Assembly (NCBI GenBank): GCA_947493175.1
Contig: CANLQD010000005.1
Span: forward strand, 248,001-312,000
Origin: an uncultured Flavobacteriaceae bacterium
GTDB taxonomy: Bacteria > Bacteroidota > Bacteroidia > Flavobacteriales > Flavobacteriaceae
Direction of reading: 5' to 3'
DNA length: 64,000 nucleotides
This document shows positions 42,160 to 49,804 of the stretch, piece by piece. The notes under the pieces are model-generated. The model was not told the origin of the DNA, did not search any database, and saw only the letters and a list, made by a program, of their open reading frames with translations. Position 1 is the first letter of the stretch; each line of letters opens with the position of its first letter. Made by a program: the position numbers and the translations under genes.

Positions 42160-43191
42160 TTAGATTCCGATGGAACTTGATTTAATTGCTATTTCTGCGC
42201 CACGTCTTAATCGTTTAAAAGCTCGAAGTGCAATTTGTGCCTGACTTACTGGAATATTGGGAACAATTGGCAATCCCGTTTTAGTCATCATTTTGAAAGC
42301 CAATGCTTTTTCGTTTGCCGGTAATTTCATCAAGGCAGCGAAATAGAGCTTGGGGTTTTTTACAAAATCCTTTCGTGCCTTATAGGTCTCTGCAAAGTTT
42401 CGTTTATAGCCAAAAGTATTGTCAAAAGTTTTTTCTGCTTTCTCAAAAAAATTATCACGGTCAAAACCTCGTTTTACATTTCTGCCGTGCATTTCAACTT
42501 CCGAAGATTTGTGCTTACTTCCTGGGGAAAGACTTATTGAATTAGAAGCATTCTTTCTGCTTACGATAATATGAATGTGACTTTGGTTTCCATCTTTTGG
42601 CATTCCCTGGACAATCCGTTTTCCATTTTGTTGATGTGGTGCTTGTTGTTCTAATTTTGAAATTTCCTTTTGTATTTTTCTAATATTACCTTGAGCTCGA
42701 CCGTCTTCAATATTTCGGATATCGGTTTTGAGTTGAAGTATTTTTGTGGCATATGGTTGATTTTCTCGAATCTGAATATCCGTACCCTTGAACGTTCGTT
42801 GATGTTCAATTTTAGCATAGTATTTTATGTCATCGATGGTAATGGGTCTTCCATTGATTTCTCTGTTGAAGCTAGCAACGTAATCCTTCATCAACTCACG
42901 AGTATAGGTTTTTAAATCTTGGCTATTGTTCTGAAGTTTGGTTAATTCGTACTTAGAAGGACTGACCGTAATGGAATAAAATTTTGGTTCTTTCTTTTTC
43001 AATTTTGCGGTATTACCATCAATCTCGTTGACCACTTCTTCAGCGGAAATTTCATCCCCATATTGATTGAAAAAATGTTCCGTATCCTGTTGTTCCAAAC
43101 CTTGATTTTCTTTCTCTAAATACCCCACAAAATCCGCTGAACTTTGTGAGTAATTTGCACCCAATTTTTGAGCTGTGATTGTGATATACAT
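42160..43191 (-). CDS. mobB: MobB-type relaxase
   Basis: A 343-residue relaxase-like protein that should nick oriT. It has an N-terminal Tyr-containing start (MYITITAQKLGANYSQSSAD), the segment KFYSITVSPSKYELTKLQNN, and the metal-binding HxH in NQSHIHIIVSRKNASN (about residues 207-222). The C-terminal helical part (LPANEKALAFKMMTKTGLPI) is typical of MobB of Bacteroidetes. It lies 11 bases behind the accessory gene. Confidence 0.88.
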   Translation of the reverse strand: MYITITAQKLGANYSQSSADFVGYLEKENQGLEQQDTEHFFNQYGDEISAEEVVNEIDGNTAKLKKKEPKFYSITVSPSKYELTKLQNNSQDLKTYTRELMKDYVASFNREINGRPITIDDIKYYAKIEHQRTFKGTDIQIRENQPYATKILQLKTDIRNIEDGRAQGNIRKIQKEISKLEQQAPHQQNGKRIVQGMPKDGNQSHIHIIVSRKNASNSISLSPGSKHKSSEVEMHGRNVKRGFDRDNFFEKAEKTFDNTFGYKRNFAETYKARKDFVKNPKLYFAALMKLPANEKALAFKMMTKTGLPIVPNIPVSQAQIALRAFKRLRRGAEIAIKSSSIGI

Positions 43192-43202
43192 AATTCAAAA
43201 AA

Positions 43203-43583
43203 TTAGAGCTGATTACTTGTATTTTGCTTTTCGCGAAAGTGCACTTCTCTCTTTTCTTCGGCATATTTCTTTTCTACGATTAGCGGTTTTTTGGTCGGTT
43301 CTTCTGTTTCAAATAGCGATTGAATCATTGCTACCGTAGGTTTGGTTTGGGTCTTCTCTACATCTCGCATTATGGCAATAACCGCATTGATTCTTTTTAA
43401 AAGTTTAGCTTCGATAGTACGTCCAGTTGGTCCTAATTTTTCCTTTGGCGAAATTTCGTTGTAGAAGAAAAAATCGAGCATTGTTTTCATCGCCTCGGTG
43501 TGCGATTTGAAGTATGTGCGTGAAAAGGTTTGGAAACGTTTTGCAGTTTCTTTTTTGAATCTAATTCCAGTAAATGAGTCCAT
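43203..43583 (-). CDS. BfmA/BtgA family mobilization accessory protein
   Basis: A 126-residue protein beginning MDSFTGIRFKKETAKRFQTF, a ribbon-helix-helix-like oriT-binding segment, followed by a helix-rich part (TIEAKLLKRINAVIAIMRDV). This is the pattern of BfmA/BtgA accessory proteins that assist the relaxase. It heads the mob-coupling operon; upstream is a repeat-bearing noncoding stretch that may contain oriT and then the IS110 element. Confidence 0.85.
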   Translation of the reverse strand: MDSFTGIRFKKETAKRFQTFSRTYFKSHTEAMKTMLDFFFYNEISPKEKLGPTGRTIEAKLLKRINAVIAIMRDVEKTQTKPTVAMIQSLFETEEPTKKPLIVEKKYAEEKREVHFREKQNTSNQL

Positions 43584-43720
43584 ATTTCGCCGATTTGTCG
43601 CAAAATCTTCCCTAAAAATGGGTGTTTCCAGCCCGTTTGTCGCAAATAGCTGATTGTCAAGAAATTATATCGATTTTAATTAACTGATTTTCAATCAATT
43701 AAAAACGAAAAGGAATCCGA
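43584..43720. other. Candidate oriT region upstream of the mobilization operon
   Basis: Directly upstream of the accessory gene are two direct repeats TTTGTCGCAAA (43594-43604 and 43636-43646, 42 bases apart). They are followed by a hairpin from TTTTAATT and TGATT pairing with AATCA and ATTAAAA (about 43674-43702). Repeats plus a hairpin next to relaxase genes are typical of oriT, but no nick site is identifiable by eye. Confidence 0.4.
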
Positions 43721-43859
43721 AACATCGCGAAGCGTGTTACCCTCTTGCTATTCCCCTTAGTTTTACATTTATAGTTTTCATAGAGTTTATTTTGATATCG
43801 GGTTTTCTATTTAATAGCTAACTTCTTATCGGGGAATACTCTCCATAATTGTCAACTAT

Positions 43860-44030
43860 GGCCAAACTGATAAGGGCGAATTATGCGCTATTCAAAGCTT
43901 ATGGGCTTATACTTAATTTGATGAAAGCCCTTGTCAGTTATCTCCGGACCGGCATCAGATGGAAATTCAGGTTTTAAGACCTATTATCAGGGGTTCGATG
44001 GTTATCTGGATACTTGGTCTCACTCTCTAA
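43860..44030 (+). ncRNA. Candidate IS110 bridge RNA
   Basis: Just upstream of the transposase, ACTGATAAGGGC (43866-43877) pairs with GCCCTTGTCAGT (43927-43938) in a 12-bp stem (one G-U) around a 49-base internal loop. A second stem AGACC (43977-43981) with GGTCT (44016-44020) encloses 34 bases. Two loop-bearing stems in the IS left end are what bridge RNAs (target-binding and donor-binding loops) show. Loop-to-target complementarity was not tested because the exact IS ends are unknown. Confidence 0.5.
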
Positions 44031-44042
44031 AATCTAATCGTC

Positions 44043-45038
44043 ATGAACAGAAAAAACTTCTTGTACTTTATCGGTATAGACATATCGAAAAAAGTTTTCG
44101 ATGTGGCCGTCATCAAAGATGAAAGGACTACCTCGTATGTATTCGAGAATTCCAAAAAAGGAACCAATGCCTTTATCAGACTTCTCAAGAATCAAAAGAT
44201 TCCTTTGGCAAACACGCTTATGTGTATGGAACATACTGGCGTTTATGGGAAACTCATTATTGCCAAACTTATAGAGAAGCAAGCGAGCTTCTGTGTTGAA
44301 ATGCCCATACAGATTACCAAGAGCATTGGCATGCTCAGAGGAAAGAACGATAGGGTCGATGCACAACGTATTGCGCAATATGCCCTTAAGAACTTCCGTG
44401 AACTTGAACTCTATAAGCCTGTTCCAGAGATTCTTGAAAAGGTGAGGATACTTCTTAAAATCAGAAAACAACTCGTCAACGCCAGAGCGGATTTTAATAA
44501 ATATCCCAATGAACTTGAAGTCTTTTCCCCTGAAATGGGAAAACTCGCCAAAAAGAACCTTAAAAAAATCAACAAGAGCCTCTGCGATGAGATCAAACGG
44601 GTGGAAGCAGAAATCAAAAAACTGATTCTCTCCGATGACAAACTCAACAAAACCATTGGATTGGTCACTTCCGTTACCGGTATAGGCCAGATAACGGCCC
44701 TCTATTTTACCGTGTTCACAAGTTTCTTTACCAAATACGATAATCCGAAACAATTGGCCTGTTATTGTGGTGTAGTGCCTTTTGAATACACTTCTGGTTC
44801 TTCTATAAACCGCAAGTCCAGAATACATCCAATGGCCAATAGAACGCTTAAAAAACACCTGCATATGAGTGCGCTCGCGGCCATCAACCACGACCCCGAG
44901 ATCAGGGAGTACTTCCTTAGAAAAGTCGAGGAAGGGAAAAACAAAATGCTCATCGTGAACAATGTCAGGAACAAGCTCGTCCATAGGGTATGTGCCGTCA
45001 TCAAGAGACAACAACCCTACGTTAGAAATGTAGCTTGA
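44043..45038 (+). CDS. IS110 family transposase (DEDD recombinase)
   Basis: A 331-residue transposase. The N-terminal DEDD_Tnp domain has FIGIDISKKVFDVAV (first Asp), CMEHTGVYGKL (Glu) and GKNDRVDAQRIAQYAL (last acidic pair). The C-terminal Tnp_20 domain has GIGQITALYFTVF and ACYCGVVPFEYTSGSSINRK with the conserved Ser, then ANRTLKKHLHMSALAAINHD. It looks full-length, so the element may be active. A long antisense frame over it is a shadow. Confidence 0.95.
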   Translation: MNRKNFLYFIGIDISKKVFDVAVIKDERTTSYVFENSKKGTNAFIRLLKNQKIPLANTLMCMEHTGVYGKLIIAKLIEKQASFCVEMPIQITKSIGMLRGKNDRVDAQRIAQYALKNFRELELYKPVPEILEKVRILLKIRKQLVNARADFNKYPNELEVFSPEMGKLAKKNLKKINKSLCDEIKRVEAEIKKLILSDDKLNKTIGLVTSVTGIGQITALYFTVFTSFFTKYDNPKQLACYCGVVPFEYTSGSSINRKSRIHPMANRTLKKHLHMSALAAINHDPEIREYFLRKVEEGKNKMLIVNNVRNKLVHRVCAVIKRQQPYVRNVA

Positions 45039-45082
45039 TCTTTTTATCATTTTTTATTTGGTTTTAACATGGAAATCTTTTC

Positions 45083-45100
45083 GTCACGCGCAAGCGTGAC
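45083..45100. repeat. GNRA-loop palindrome downstream of IS110
   Basis: GTCACGC and GCGTGAC form a perfect 7-bp stem around the tetraloop GCAA. It has no T-run in either direction, so it is not a normal terminator; it may mark the IS right end or be a REP-like palindrome. The rest of 45038-45338 has A/T-rich short repeats (two TTTTCGATATGT-like copies near 45155-45180) and no ORF I would support. Confidence 0.4.
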
Positions 45101-45293
45101 AAAAATCCATACAATCCCGCTAAAAAGCCGATTGCCATTTTCAAGGAAAATGATTTTCCGATATGTTATTTTTCGATATGTAAGGGTATCGGCGAAAGTC
45201 GAAATTTGGATAACCTTACTTTAATTTGAATGCTGAATTTCAACGAAATAAAGATACGTTTTTTTATTGACGTAGGATTGATTATATACAAAA

Positions 45294-45316
45294 ACACCTC
45301 TAAAATTTAGAGGTGT
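45294..45316 (-). terminator. Intrinsic terminator of the small-ORF/radC run
   Basis: ACACCTCTAAA and TTTAGAGGTGT form a perfect hairpin. Read on the - strand it is followed by GTTTTTG, so it terminates transcription coming from the 45338-45535 gene. Confidence 0.75.
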
Positions 45317-45337
45317 CTGATTCGTTTATTGTGAAAG

Positions 45338-45535
45338 CTATATATTGAAAACGTAGGTATAGGAATATAAATTCCGAAGTGCTTCCTCTTCAATCATTGT
45401 TTCAAAACAGCCATAATTTTCTGTTACATATTTGCGAATACTATCCCCAAATTTTCGTTTCACATCTTCTTTGGAAACTTCAAAAAGTCGGTTTTGAGCT
45501 TCTTCGCTCAAGTCTGTAAAATTTAGATATACCAT
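45338..45535 (-). CDS. Small hypothetical protein of the conjugative element
   Basis: A 65-residue acidic protein (MVYLNFTDLSEEAQNRLFEV, then EDVKRKFGDSIRKYVTENYG). It is helical, without signal peptide or membrane helix. It lies 11 bases after radC on the same strand and is closed by a clear terminator, so it is likely a real cotranscribed gene. Function unknown. Confidence 0.6.
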   Translation of the reverse strand: MVYLNFTDLSEEAQNRLFEVSKEDVKRKFGDSIRKYVTENYGCFETMIEEEALRNLYSYTYVFNI

Positions 45536-45546
45536 AGCTTTAGATT

Positions 45547-45996
45547 TTACAAAATTCCGTTATCAGAAAAACTATAATAATCCCCATCGGGTGCAAATAT
45601 CAAATGGTCGAGAATATTGATATCAAAAAGCTTGGATGCTTTTTTAATCTTGTCCGTTAACCTTTTATCCGCATCACTCGGTTGCAATTTTCCACTTGGA
45701 TGGTTGTGAACTAAAATGATGGCTACCGATAAGGATTTTAATATAACGGCAAACAATATTCGCAGGTCTATTAATGTGCCAGTTATTCCGCCCTGTGAAA
45801 GTTGGTACACACCTTTTACTTTATTGCTATTATTCAGTAAGACTACCTTAAAAGTTTCTTGAATGCCAATAGTATCTTTATCCCAGTCTTCAAAAAGCAG
45901 TTCAGCTGCATCTTGTGAATTGCCTATTTTTTTCCACGTAGATGATTTTAAACTACCTTTGTAGCTAATCTTTATTTCATTAACTTGTGCTTTCAT
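45547..45996 (-). CDS. RadC-like JAB-domain protein
   Basis: A 149-residue JAB/MPN-fold protein with the metal motif VHNHPSGKLQPSDADKRLT (HxHP plus downstream Asp). It is the short RadC type common in plasmids and conjugative elements, lacking the N-terminal HhH domain. The start at 45996 (MKAQVNEIKISYKG) is used because an upstream ATG falls inside the ssb terminator hairpin. Its exact role is unknown; despite the name it is not a proven repair factor. Confidence 0.88.
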   Translation of the reverse strand: MKAQVNEIKISYKGSLKSSTWKKIGNSQDAAELLFEDWDKDTIGIQETFKVVLLNNSNKVKGVYQLSQGGITGTLIDLRILFAVILKSLSVAIILVHNHPSGKLQPSDADKRLTDKIKKASKLFDINILDHLIFAPDGDYYSFSDNGIL

Positions 45997-46026
45997 TGTA
46001 CATATATTTAATGTGTGAATAATGAA

Positions 46027-46062
46027 AAAGAGGGCGCAACTTTCGAGAGGAACGCCCTCTTT
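46027..46062 (-). terminator. Intrinsic terminator after ssb
   Basis: AAAGAGGGCG (46027-46036) and CGCCCTCTTT (46053-46062) form a GC-rich 10-bp stem with a 16-base loop. On the - strand it runs into TTTTTCATT. It separates ssb from radC. Confidence 0.7.
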
Positions 46063-46073
46063 CATTTTAAATT

Positions 46074-46418
46074 CTACTTGTCATTTTTGCTTCCAAGTAA
46101 AAGGATTTCATCGGCTACCACTTCGGTAACATAGCGTTGGTTTCCGTCGTCGGTGGTATAGGTTCGGGTCTTTAGTTTTCCCGTGATTCCTACTTCTTTG
46201 CCTTTTTCGACATACTTTTCTACGATTTCAGCAGTCTTGCCCCAAGCAACTACTGTATGCCAATTCGTATCGGTTTGTTTTTCGCCTTTGGCATCTTTGT
46301 AATAATCATTTGTGGCAAGCGAAAAACGGGCTACTTTTTTACCGCTTTCGAGGTTCGTAATGGTTGGCTCTTGACCAACGTTTCCAATTAACTGTACGTG
46401 ATTTTTAATAGTACTCAT
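46074..46418 (-). CDS. ssb: Single-stranded DNA-binding protein (copy 1)
   Basis: A 114-residue SSB with the OB-fold pattern HVQLIGNVGQEPTITNLESG, TDTNWHTVVAWGKTAEIVEK and GKEVGITGKLKTRTYTTDDG. It is short, lacking the long acidic C-terminal tail (ends LLLGSKNDK). Such tail-less SSBs are usual in conjugative elements and coat single-stranded transfer DNA. A second paralogue lies 60 bases upstream. Confidence 0.93.
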   Translation of the reverse strand: MSTIKNHVQLIGNVGQEPTITNLESGKKVARFSLATNDYYKDAKGEKQTDTNWHTVVAWGKTAEIVEKYVEKGKEVGITGKLKTRTYTTDDGNQRYVTEVVADEILLLGSKNDK

Positions 46419-46477
46419 AATAAAATATTTAATAATTAATTCGCCTGAACGATTCAGGACTTTTAAAAGTGATTTAT

Positions 46478-46834
46478 TTATCTAGCATTTGGATTACTGT
46501 TTCTCGCACTTAAAAGCACAATTTCATTTGCTTCTACTTCGGTGACATATCTTTTAATACCGTCCTTATCTATTAAGCTTCGCGATTTCAGCTTTCCACT
46601 CACGCCTATTTGTTTGCCTTTTTTAACATAGCCCTCTACAACTTCGGCTATCTTTCCCCATGCGACCACAGTATGCCATTCGGTTTCATGTACTTTTTTA
46701 CCATCTCTATTTTTATAGTTCTCAACAGTAAACATCAATATCCGAGCTAGTTTTATACCTTTTTTTGTTGTGTTGATTTCTGGCTCAATTACTACTTTTC
46801 CAATTAATTGTACTTTGTTTGTTATAGAACCCAT
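46478..46834 (-). CDS. ssb: Single-stranded DNA-binding protein (copy 2)
   Basis: A 118-residue SSB paralogue: KVQLIGKVVIEPEINTTKKG, HETEWHTVVAWGKIAEVVEG and GKQIGVSGKLKSRSLIDKDG. The start is set at ATG 46834 because the codon two upstream is a weak TTG. It is about half identical to copy 1, pointing to an old duplication. The tail is also short. Confidence 0.9.
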   Translation of the reverse strand: MGSITNKVQLIGKVVIEPEINTTKKGIKLARILMFTVENYKNRDGKKVHETEWHTVVAWGKIAEVVEGYVKKGKQIGVSGKLKSRSLIDKDGIKRYVTEVEANEIVLLSARNSNPNAR

Positions 46835-46840
46835 ATTCAA

Positions 46841-47582
46841 ATGTTTAAGTGATTTATATTTCCCCTATTGATTTAAAACAGATTAAATTTTAAGGGGTGT
46901 TTGTTCTTTTCTTCTGTGCATAGCACAATGGATAGAGTGGGTTTTGTCAAGACTTTTAGGGAATAAATCAGGTGTGTTTGCGACATAGTAAATTCCAAGG
47001 AATTTCAAGGAAGTAGAAACCTTATTTTTCACTAAAACTTTGTACAGTCTTGACAAGTTCCATAAGGGCATTAGCAATTCTTTTAAACGCAGTTGCGTTT
47101 GAGCGTACCGACAGTTAAGCGAAATAAGTAGCTGTGGTTAAATTAGAATTGGTTATGCACTGCCCGTTTTTCGACACCCCGAAAAACAATAAAGGCTTTA
47201 TCCATTATAAACCCCTTAAAATGCGTAAGACAGCGGTTTGGTTTTTAAGGATTTTCGAGTGAGGGCTCAAGAAGACCGCGCCGAAAATCCTGTTAAGAAA
47301 ACCGAAGTGATGGCTTTCCGATAAAAAAGCGGACTTAATTCATAATTTTGGCTCGGGAATGTAGTGTTCCTTCCCAGAGCATCGGGAAGGGTTAACGGAA
47401 TGGAAAGCTAAAATTGGGGATTGTGTCCAAGACTTGTATAGTGAGGCTCTTTTTCCGGAATGTAGCTTTTTTGCGAAATGTAGGGGAATGTGCTGAGGGG
47501 ATTTTTCAAAGAAGAATGTTTCCATTTTCAGTAGGCTTTATGGTAGATTAATATGGGTAATACTAATATTAAAACAAAAAGT
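46841..47582. other. Long noncoding stretch with hairpins between ssb and cargo
   Basis: No ORF here has protein-like composition. Structure is present: AAACGCA/TGCGTTT (47085-47100), GTTTTTCG/CGAAAAAC with loop ACACCC (47166-47187), a longer imperfect stem near 47245-47310 pairing GGTTTTTAAGGATTTTCG-like arms, and one copy of a 90-base repeat (47410-47500). It could be a transfer or replication control region; I cannot say more. Confidence 0.4.
47410..47500. repeat. Intergenic repeat, copy 1 (flanks cargo block)
   Basis: About 90 bases containing GTGTCCAAGA, AATGTAGC, a T-run, GCGAAATG and AGGGGAATG. A second copy lies at 49597-49711. The two bracket the NTF2-like, DJ-1 and Crp genes, suggesting that this block moves or was inserted as a unit. 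Confidence 0.6.
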
Positions 47583-47614
47583 ATAGCGATTTGAATCTAA
47601 GTTCAAATCGCTAT
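47583..47614 (-). terminator. Intrinsic terminator of the 47.6-49.5 kb genes
   Basis: ATAGCGATTTGAA and TTCAAATCGCTAT form a perfect 13-bp stem with loop TCTAAG. On the - strand it is followed by ACTTTTTGTTTT. Confidence 0.8.
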
Positions 47615-47656
47615 CACTTCTAAAAGCTCACTTTGTTTGGTAATTTCAATCCTAAA

Positions 47657-48100
47657 TTAGTTCGGATTATACCCAATTTGTTGAAACCAATCCCAATTGT
47701 CCCAGTAACAAGTTATTTCTTCAATTAGCCCTTCATTATTTATGTTTAGCAGGAATAAATGCTCTACATTATAGTACTTTCCTTTACTTGGTATCCCAAG
47801 AATCTCTTTTTCTTGTGTTCCACCGATAAATACCTGAACTACGGCATTGCCTTGGTCGTCGATTGAAATGTTCTTAACATCATTTGATAGGTCAGGAAAT
47901 GAACCAATAAGTGCTGAAGCAATTCCTGCCCAAGTCGTGCCTTCACTTCCTTTGATTTTTCCTTTTCCGTTTTCTCCCAATGGAATATATCTGAACGTTC
48001 CATTTTTGCTTGCTAAGGATACAGCCTTTTCTATATCTTGATTTTTATAGGCTTCAAAAAAGTTTGCTGCGATTTTTTTTCTTTCTTCTGTAGTTTTCAT
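47657..48100 (-). CDS. NTF2-like / SnoaL-type protein
   Basis: A 147-residue cone-fold protein: ERKKIAANFFEAYKNQDIEK at the start and the SnoaL-like segments GTTWAGIASALIGSFPDLSN and YYNVEHLFLLNINNEGLIEE, ending YWDNWDWFQQIGY. Relatives include ester cyclases and small hydrolases as well as binding proteins with no known substrate. It is 30 bases behind the DJ-1 gene and likely cotranscribed with it. Confidence 0.75.
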   Translation of the reverse strand: MKTTEERKKIAANFFEAYKNQDIEKAVSLASKNGTFRYIPLGENGKGKIKGSEGTTWAGIASALIGSFPDLSNDVKNISIDDQGNAVVQVFIGGTQEKEILGIPSKGKYYNVEHLFLLNINNEGLIEEITCYWDNWDWFQQIGYNPN

Positions 48101-48130
48101 GATTTAATATTTTAAAATGCGTTGTGTGAA

Positions 48131-48832
48131 TTATTTTACTGTGATTAAGTCCAAGGTTTTTTGTGCCGCTGTTACGGAAGATTGTGGGTTTTGGCCTGTT
48201 ACTAAATTGCCATCTTCAATCACAAAATCGGACCAATCTTGTTCTTTTACATAAATAGCCCCTTCAGTTATCAAAGCATCTTCTAATAAAAAAGGAACAA
48301 CTTCTGTTAATCCAACAGCTTCTTCTTCAGAGTTGGTAAAAGAAGTTACTCGTTTACCTTTCACAAATGCGTTCCCATTGGTACTTTTCACACCTTTTAA
48401 TGCTACAACTCCATGACATACCAAGCCAATAGGTTTATCATCTTTGTCAAATTCATTGATTAGCGCAGCGATATCTTTGTTATCTCCCAAGTCCCACATT
48501 GGGCCATGTCCACCAGGAAAAAACAGGATATCAAATTCAGAAGGATTGACTTCCGTTACACTTTTTGTGTTTTTAATTGAGGATAGTGCATTTTCATCTT
48601 CTGAAAATCTTTTGGTAAATTCTGTTTGCCATTCTTCCAATTCACTTTTTGGGTCTAGGGGAACGTCACCACCTTTTACAGAAGTAATCGTTATTGAAGC
48701 TCCATTATCTAAAAACTGGTAATAGGGTCCAGCTAATTCTTCTAACCAAACACCTGTTTTTTCTCCTGTATTGCCTAATTGATTGTGAGAAGTTGTTACG
48801 ATAAGTACATTTAAATTTTTCATCTGTTGCAT
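48131..48832 (-). CDS. DJ-1/PfpI (type 1 glutamine amidotransferase-like) protein
   Basis: A 233-residue Hsp31/DJ-1-like protein. The nucleophile elbow is GLVCHGVVAL near residue 136, with FFPGGHGPMWDLGD near 105 and the C-terminal FVIEDGNLVTGQNPQSS segment. A start at the fourth codon (ATG 48823) is also possible. It resembles the protein at 8156-8872 in layout and presumably also acts on reactive carbonyl stress. The Crp/Fnr gene upstream on the same strand may control it. Confidence 0.87.
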   Translation of the reverse strand: MQQMKNLNVLIVTTSHNQLGNTGEKTGVWLEELAGPYYQFLDNGASITITSVKGGDVPLDPKSELEEWQTEFTKRFSEDENALSSIKNTKSVTEVNPSEFDILFFPGGHGPMWDLGDNKDIAALINEFDKDDKPIGLVCHGVVALKGVKSTNGNAFVKGKRVTSFTNSEEEAVGLTEVVPFLLEDALITEGAIYVKEQDWSDFVIEDGNLVTGQNPQSSVTAAQKTLDLITVK

Positions 48833-48924
48833 GTTTTTATGATTAATTACATTGCAAAGATGCAGCAGAGATGTACTTGAATTCGTTGATGTATGTTATG
48901 AAAAAATATTGACTTGTGTTAAGA

Positions 48925-49503
48925 TTAGCCTTTTACGAGGCTCTTTCTAATTCTTGATAGACTTTCAGGTTTTATACCTAAATAATTAGCAATCATATAA
49001 TTAGGAACTCTTTGTTCTAGATTGGGATAGGTCTTTTGGAAATCTAAATAGCGTTCACTATTGGATTTATCCAAAGAAGATAATATTCTGTTTTGTAACG
49101 CAACAAAGGCCGAAGTAAGTTTTATTCTAAAAAAACGGTCAAATTTTGGAATGTCTAAAAACAGGTTTTCAAGGTCTTCCTTTTCTATTCCATAAACTAC
49201 TGATTCTTCAATAGAATCAATATTCAATGTGGCTTTTCCTTGTTCAAAAAAAGCCTTAAAATCACTTATCCACCAATTTTCTTTAGCAAACTGTATGATA
49301 TGTTCATCCCCATTATCATCGACTTCATAGGCTTTTAAGCAACCACTAGCTACAAAGTATTCGTATTTTACAGTATCCCCTTCTTGAATCAGGAATTGTC
49401 TTTTCCTTAATTTCTTTTTGATAAGAATTGAGGTAAAGTGTTCCTTTTCCGACTCGTTTAGTTGAATAACTTCTTCAATATGATTTAAAATTTCTTCGAA
49501 CAC
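48925..49503 (-). CDS. Crp/Fnr family transcriptional regulator
   Basis: A 192-residue regulator with a cNMP-binding-fold N-terminal domain (FLIQEGDTVKYEYFVASGCL) and a short C-terminal winged helix (VPNYMIANYLGIKPESLSRIRKS-type, read here as NYMIANYLGIKPESLSRIRK). The start is GTG. It lacks the Arg for cAMP and the Cys set for an Fe-S cluster, as in many Bacteroidetes Crp-like proteins. Position suggests control of the DJ-1 and NTF2-like genes. Confidence 0.88.
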   Translation of the reverse strand: MFEEILNHIEEVIQLNESEKEHFTSILIKKKLRKRQFLIQEGDTVKYEYFVASGCLKAYEVDDNGDEHIIQFAKENWWISDFKAFFEQGKATLNIDSIEESVVYGIEKEDLENLFLDIPKFDRFFRIKLTSAFVALQNRILSSLDKSNSERYLDFQKTYPNLEQRVPNYMIANYLGIKPESLSRIRKSLVKG

Positions 49504-49596
49504 AATTTTACTATTACCAGAACTATTATACTATTCTCTGTAGGCTAATTTATGAAAAACAACTTTTAATGTTTCTGTTTGTATATTCAAAAGATA

Positions 49597-49711
49597 AAAT
49601 TAGGGATGGTGTCCAAGAACTCTGTAGTGAAGCTCTTTTCTCGAAATGTAGCCTTCGACTGCACTCAGGACAGGCTTTTTTTTGCGAAATGCAGGGGAAT
49701 GGGCTGAGTGG
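49597..49711. repeat. Intergenic repeat, copy 2, interrupted by a short palindromic insertion
   Basis: The second copy of the 90-base intergenic repeat. Relative to copy 1 it carries an extra stretch of about 23 bases (CTTCGACTGCACTCAGGACA..., about 49653-49675) between AATGTAGC and the T-run. The insert belongs to the same short-repeat family as the one inside the TolC gene at 61711-61774. Confidence 0.6.
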
Positions 49712-49804
49712 CCTATAAATATAGCATCTTGAGCTCTCTCAAATTGATGTTAGGGATATTAAAATCTACATAATGAGGCGTAATAAGTTATTCTAAGTGG
49801 TTCT

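Larger units (their letters stand above)
43820..45040 (+). mobile_element. IS110-family insertion sequence (approximate ends)
   Basis: The element comprises the IS110 transposase gene at 44043-45038 and a structured noncoding left end of about 220 bases. IS110 elements lack terminal inverted repeats, so ends cannot be read off; the left limit is set at the start of the structured region. It sits between the mob operon and the radC/ssb block. Confidence 0.65.

Noticed and set aside
44034..45050. A 338-codon antisense frame across the IS110 transposase
   Set aside because: It mirrors the transposase codon for codon on the other strand; the + strand product has all IS110 motifs and the antisense product resembles nothing.
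46883..47077. A 64-codon - strand frame in the long noncoding stretch after ssb
   Set aside because: Low-complexity composition, no ribosome site, no recognisable domain; the area is better explained as structured noncoding DNA.
47340..47525. A 61-codon - strand frame over intergenic repeat copy 1
   Set aside because: The frame simply translates the repeat found again at 49597-49711; peptides of this kind are a common false annotation of flavobacterial repeats.
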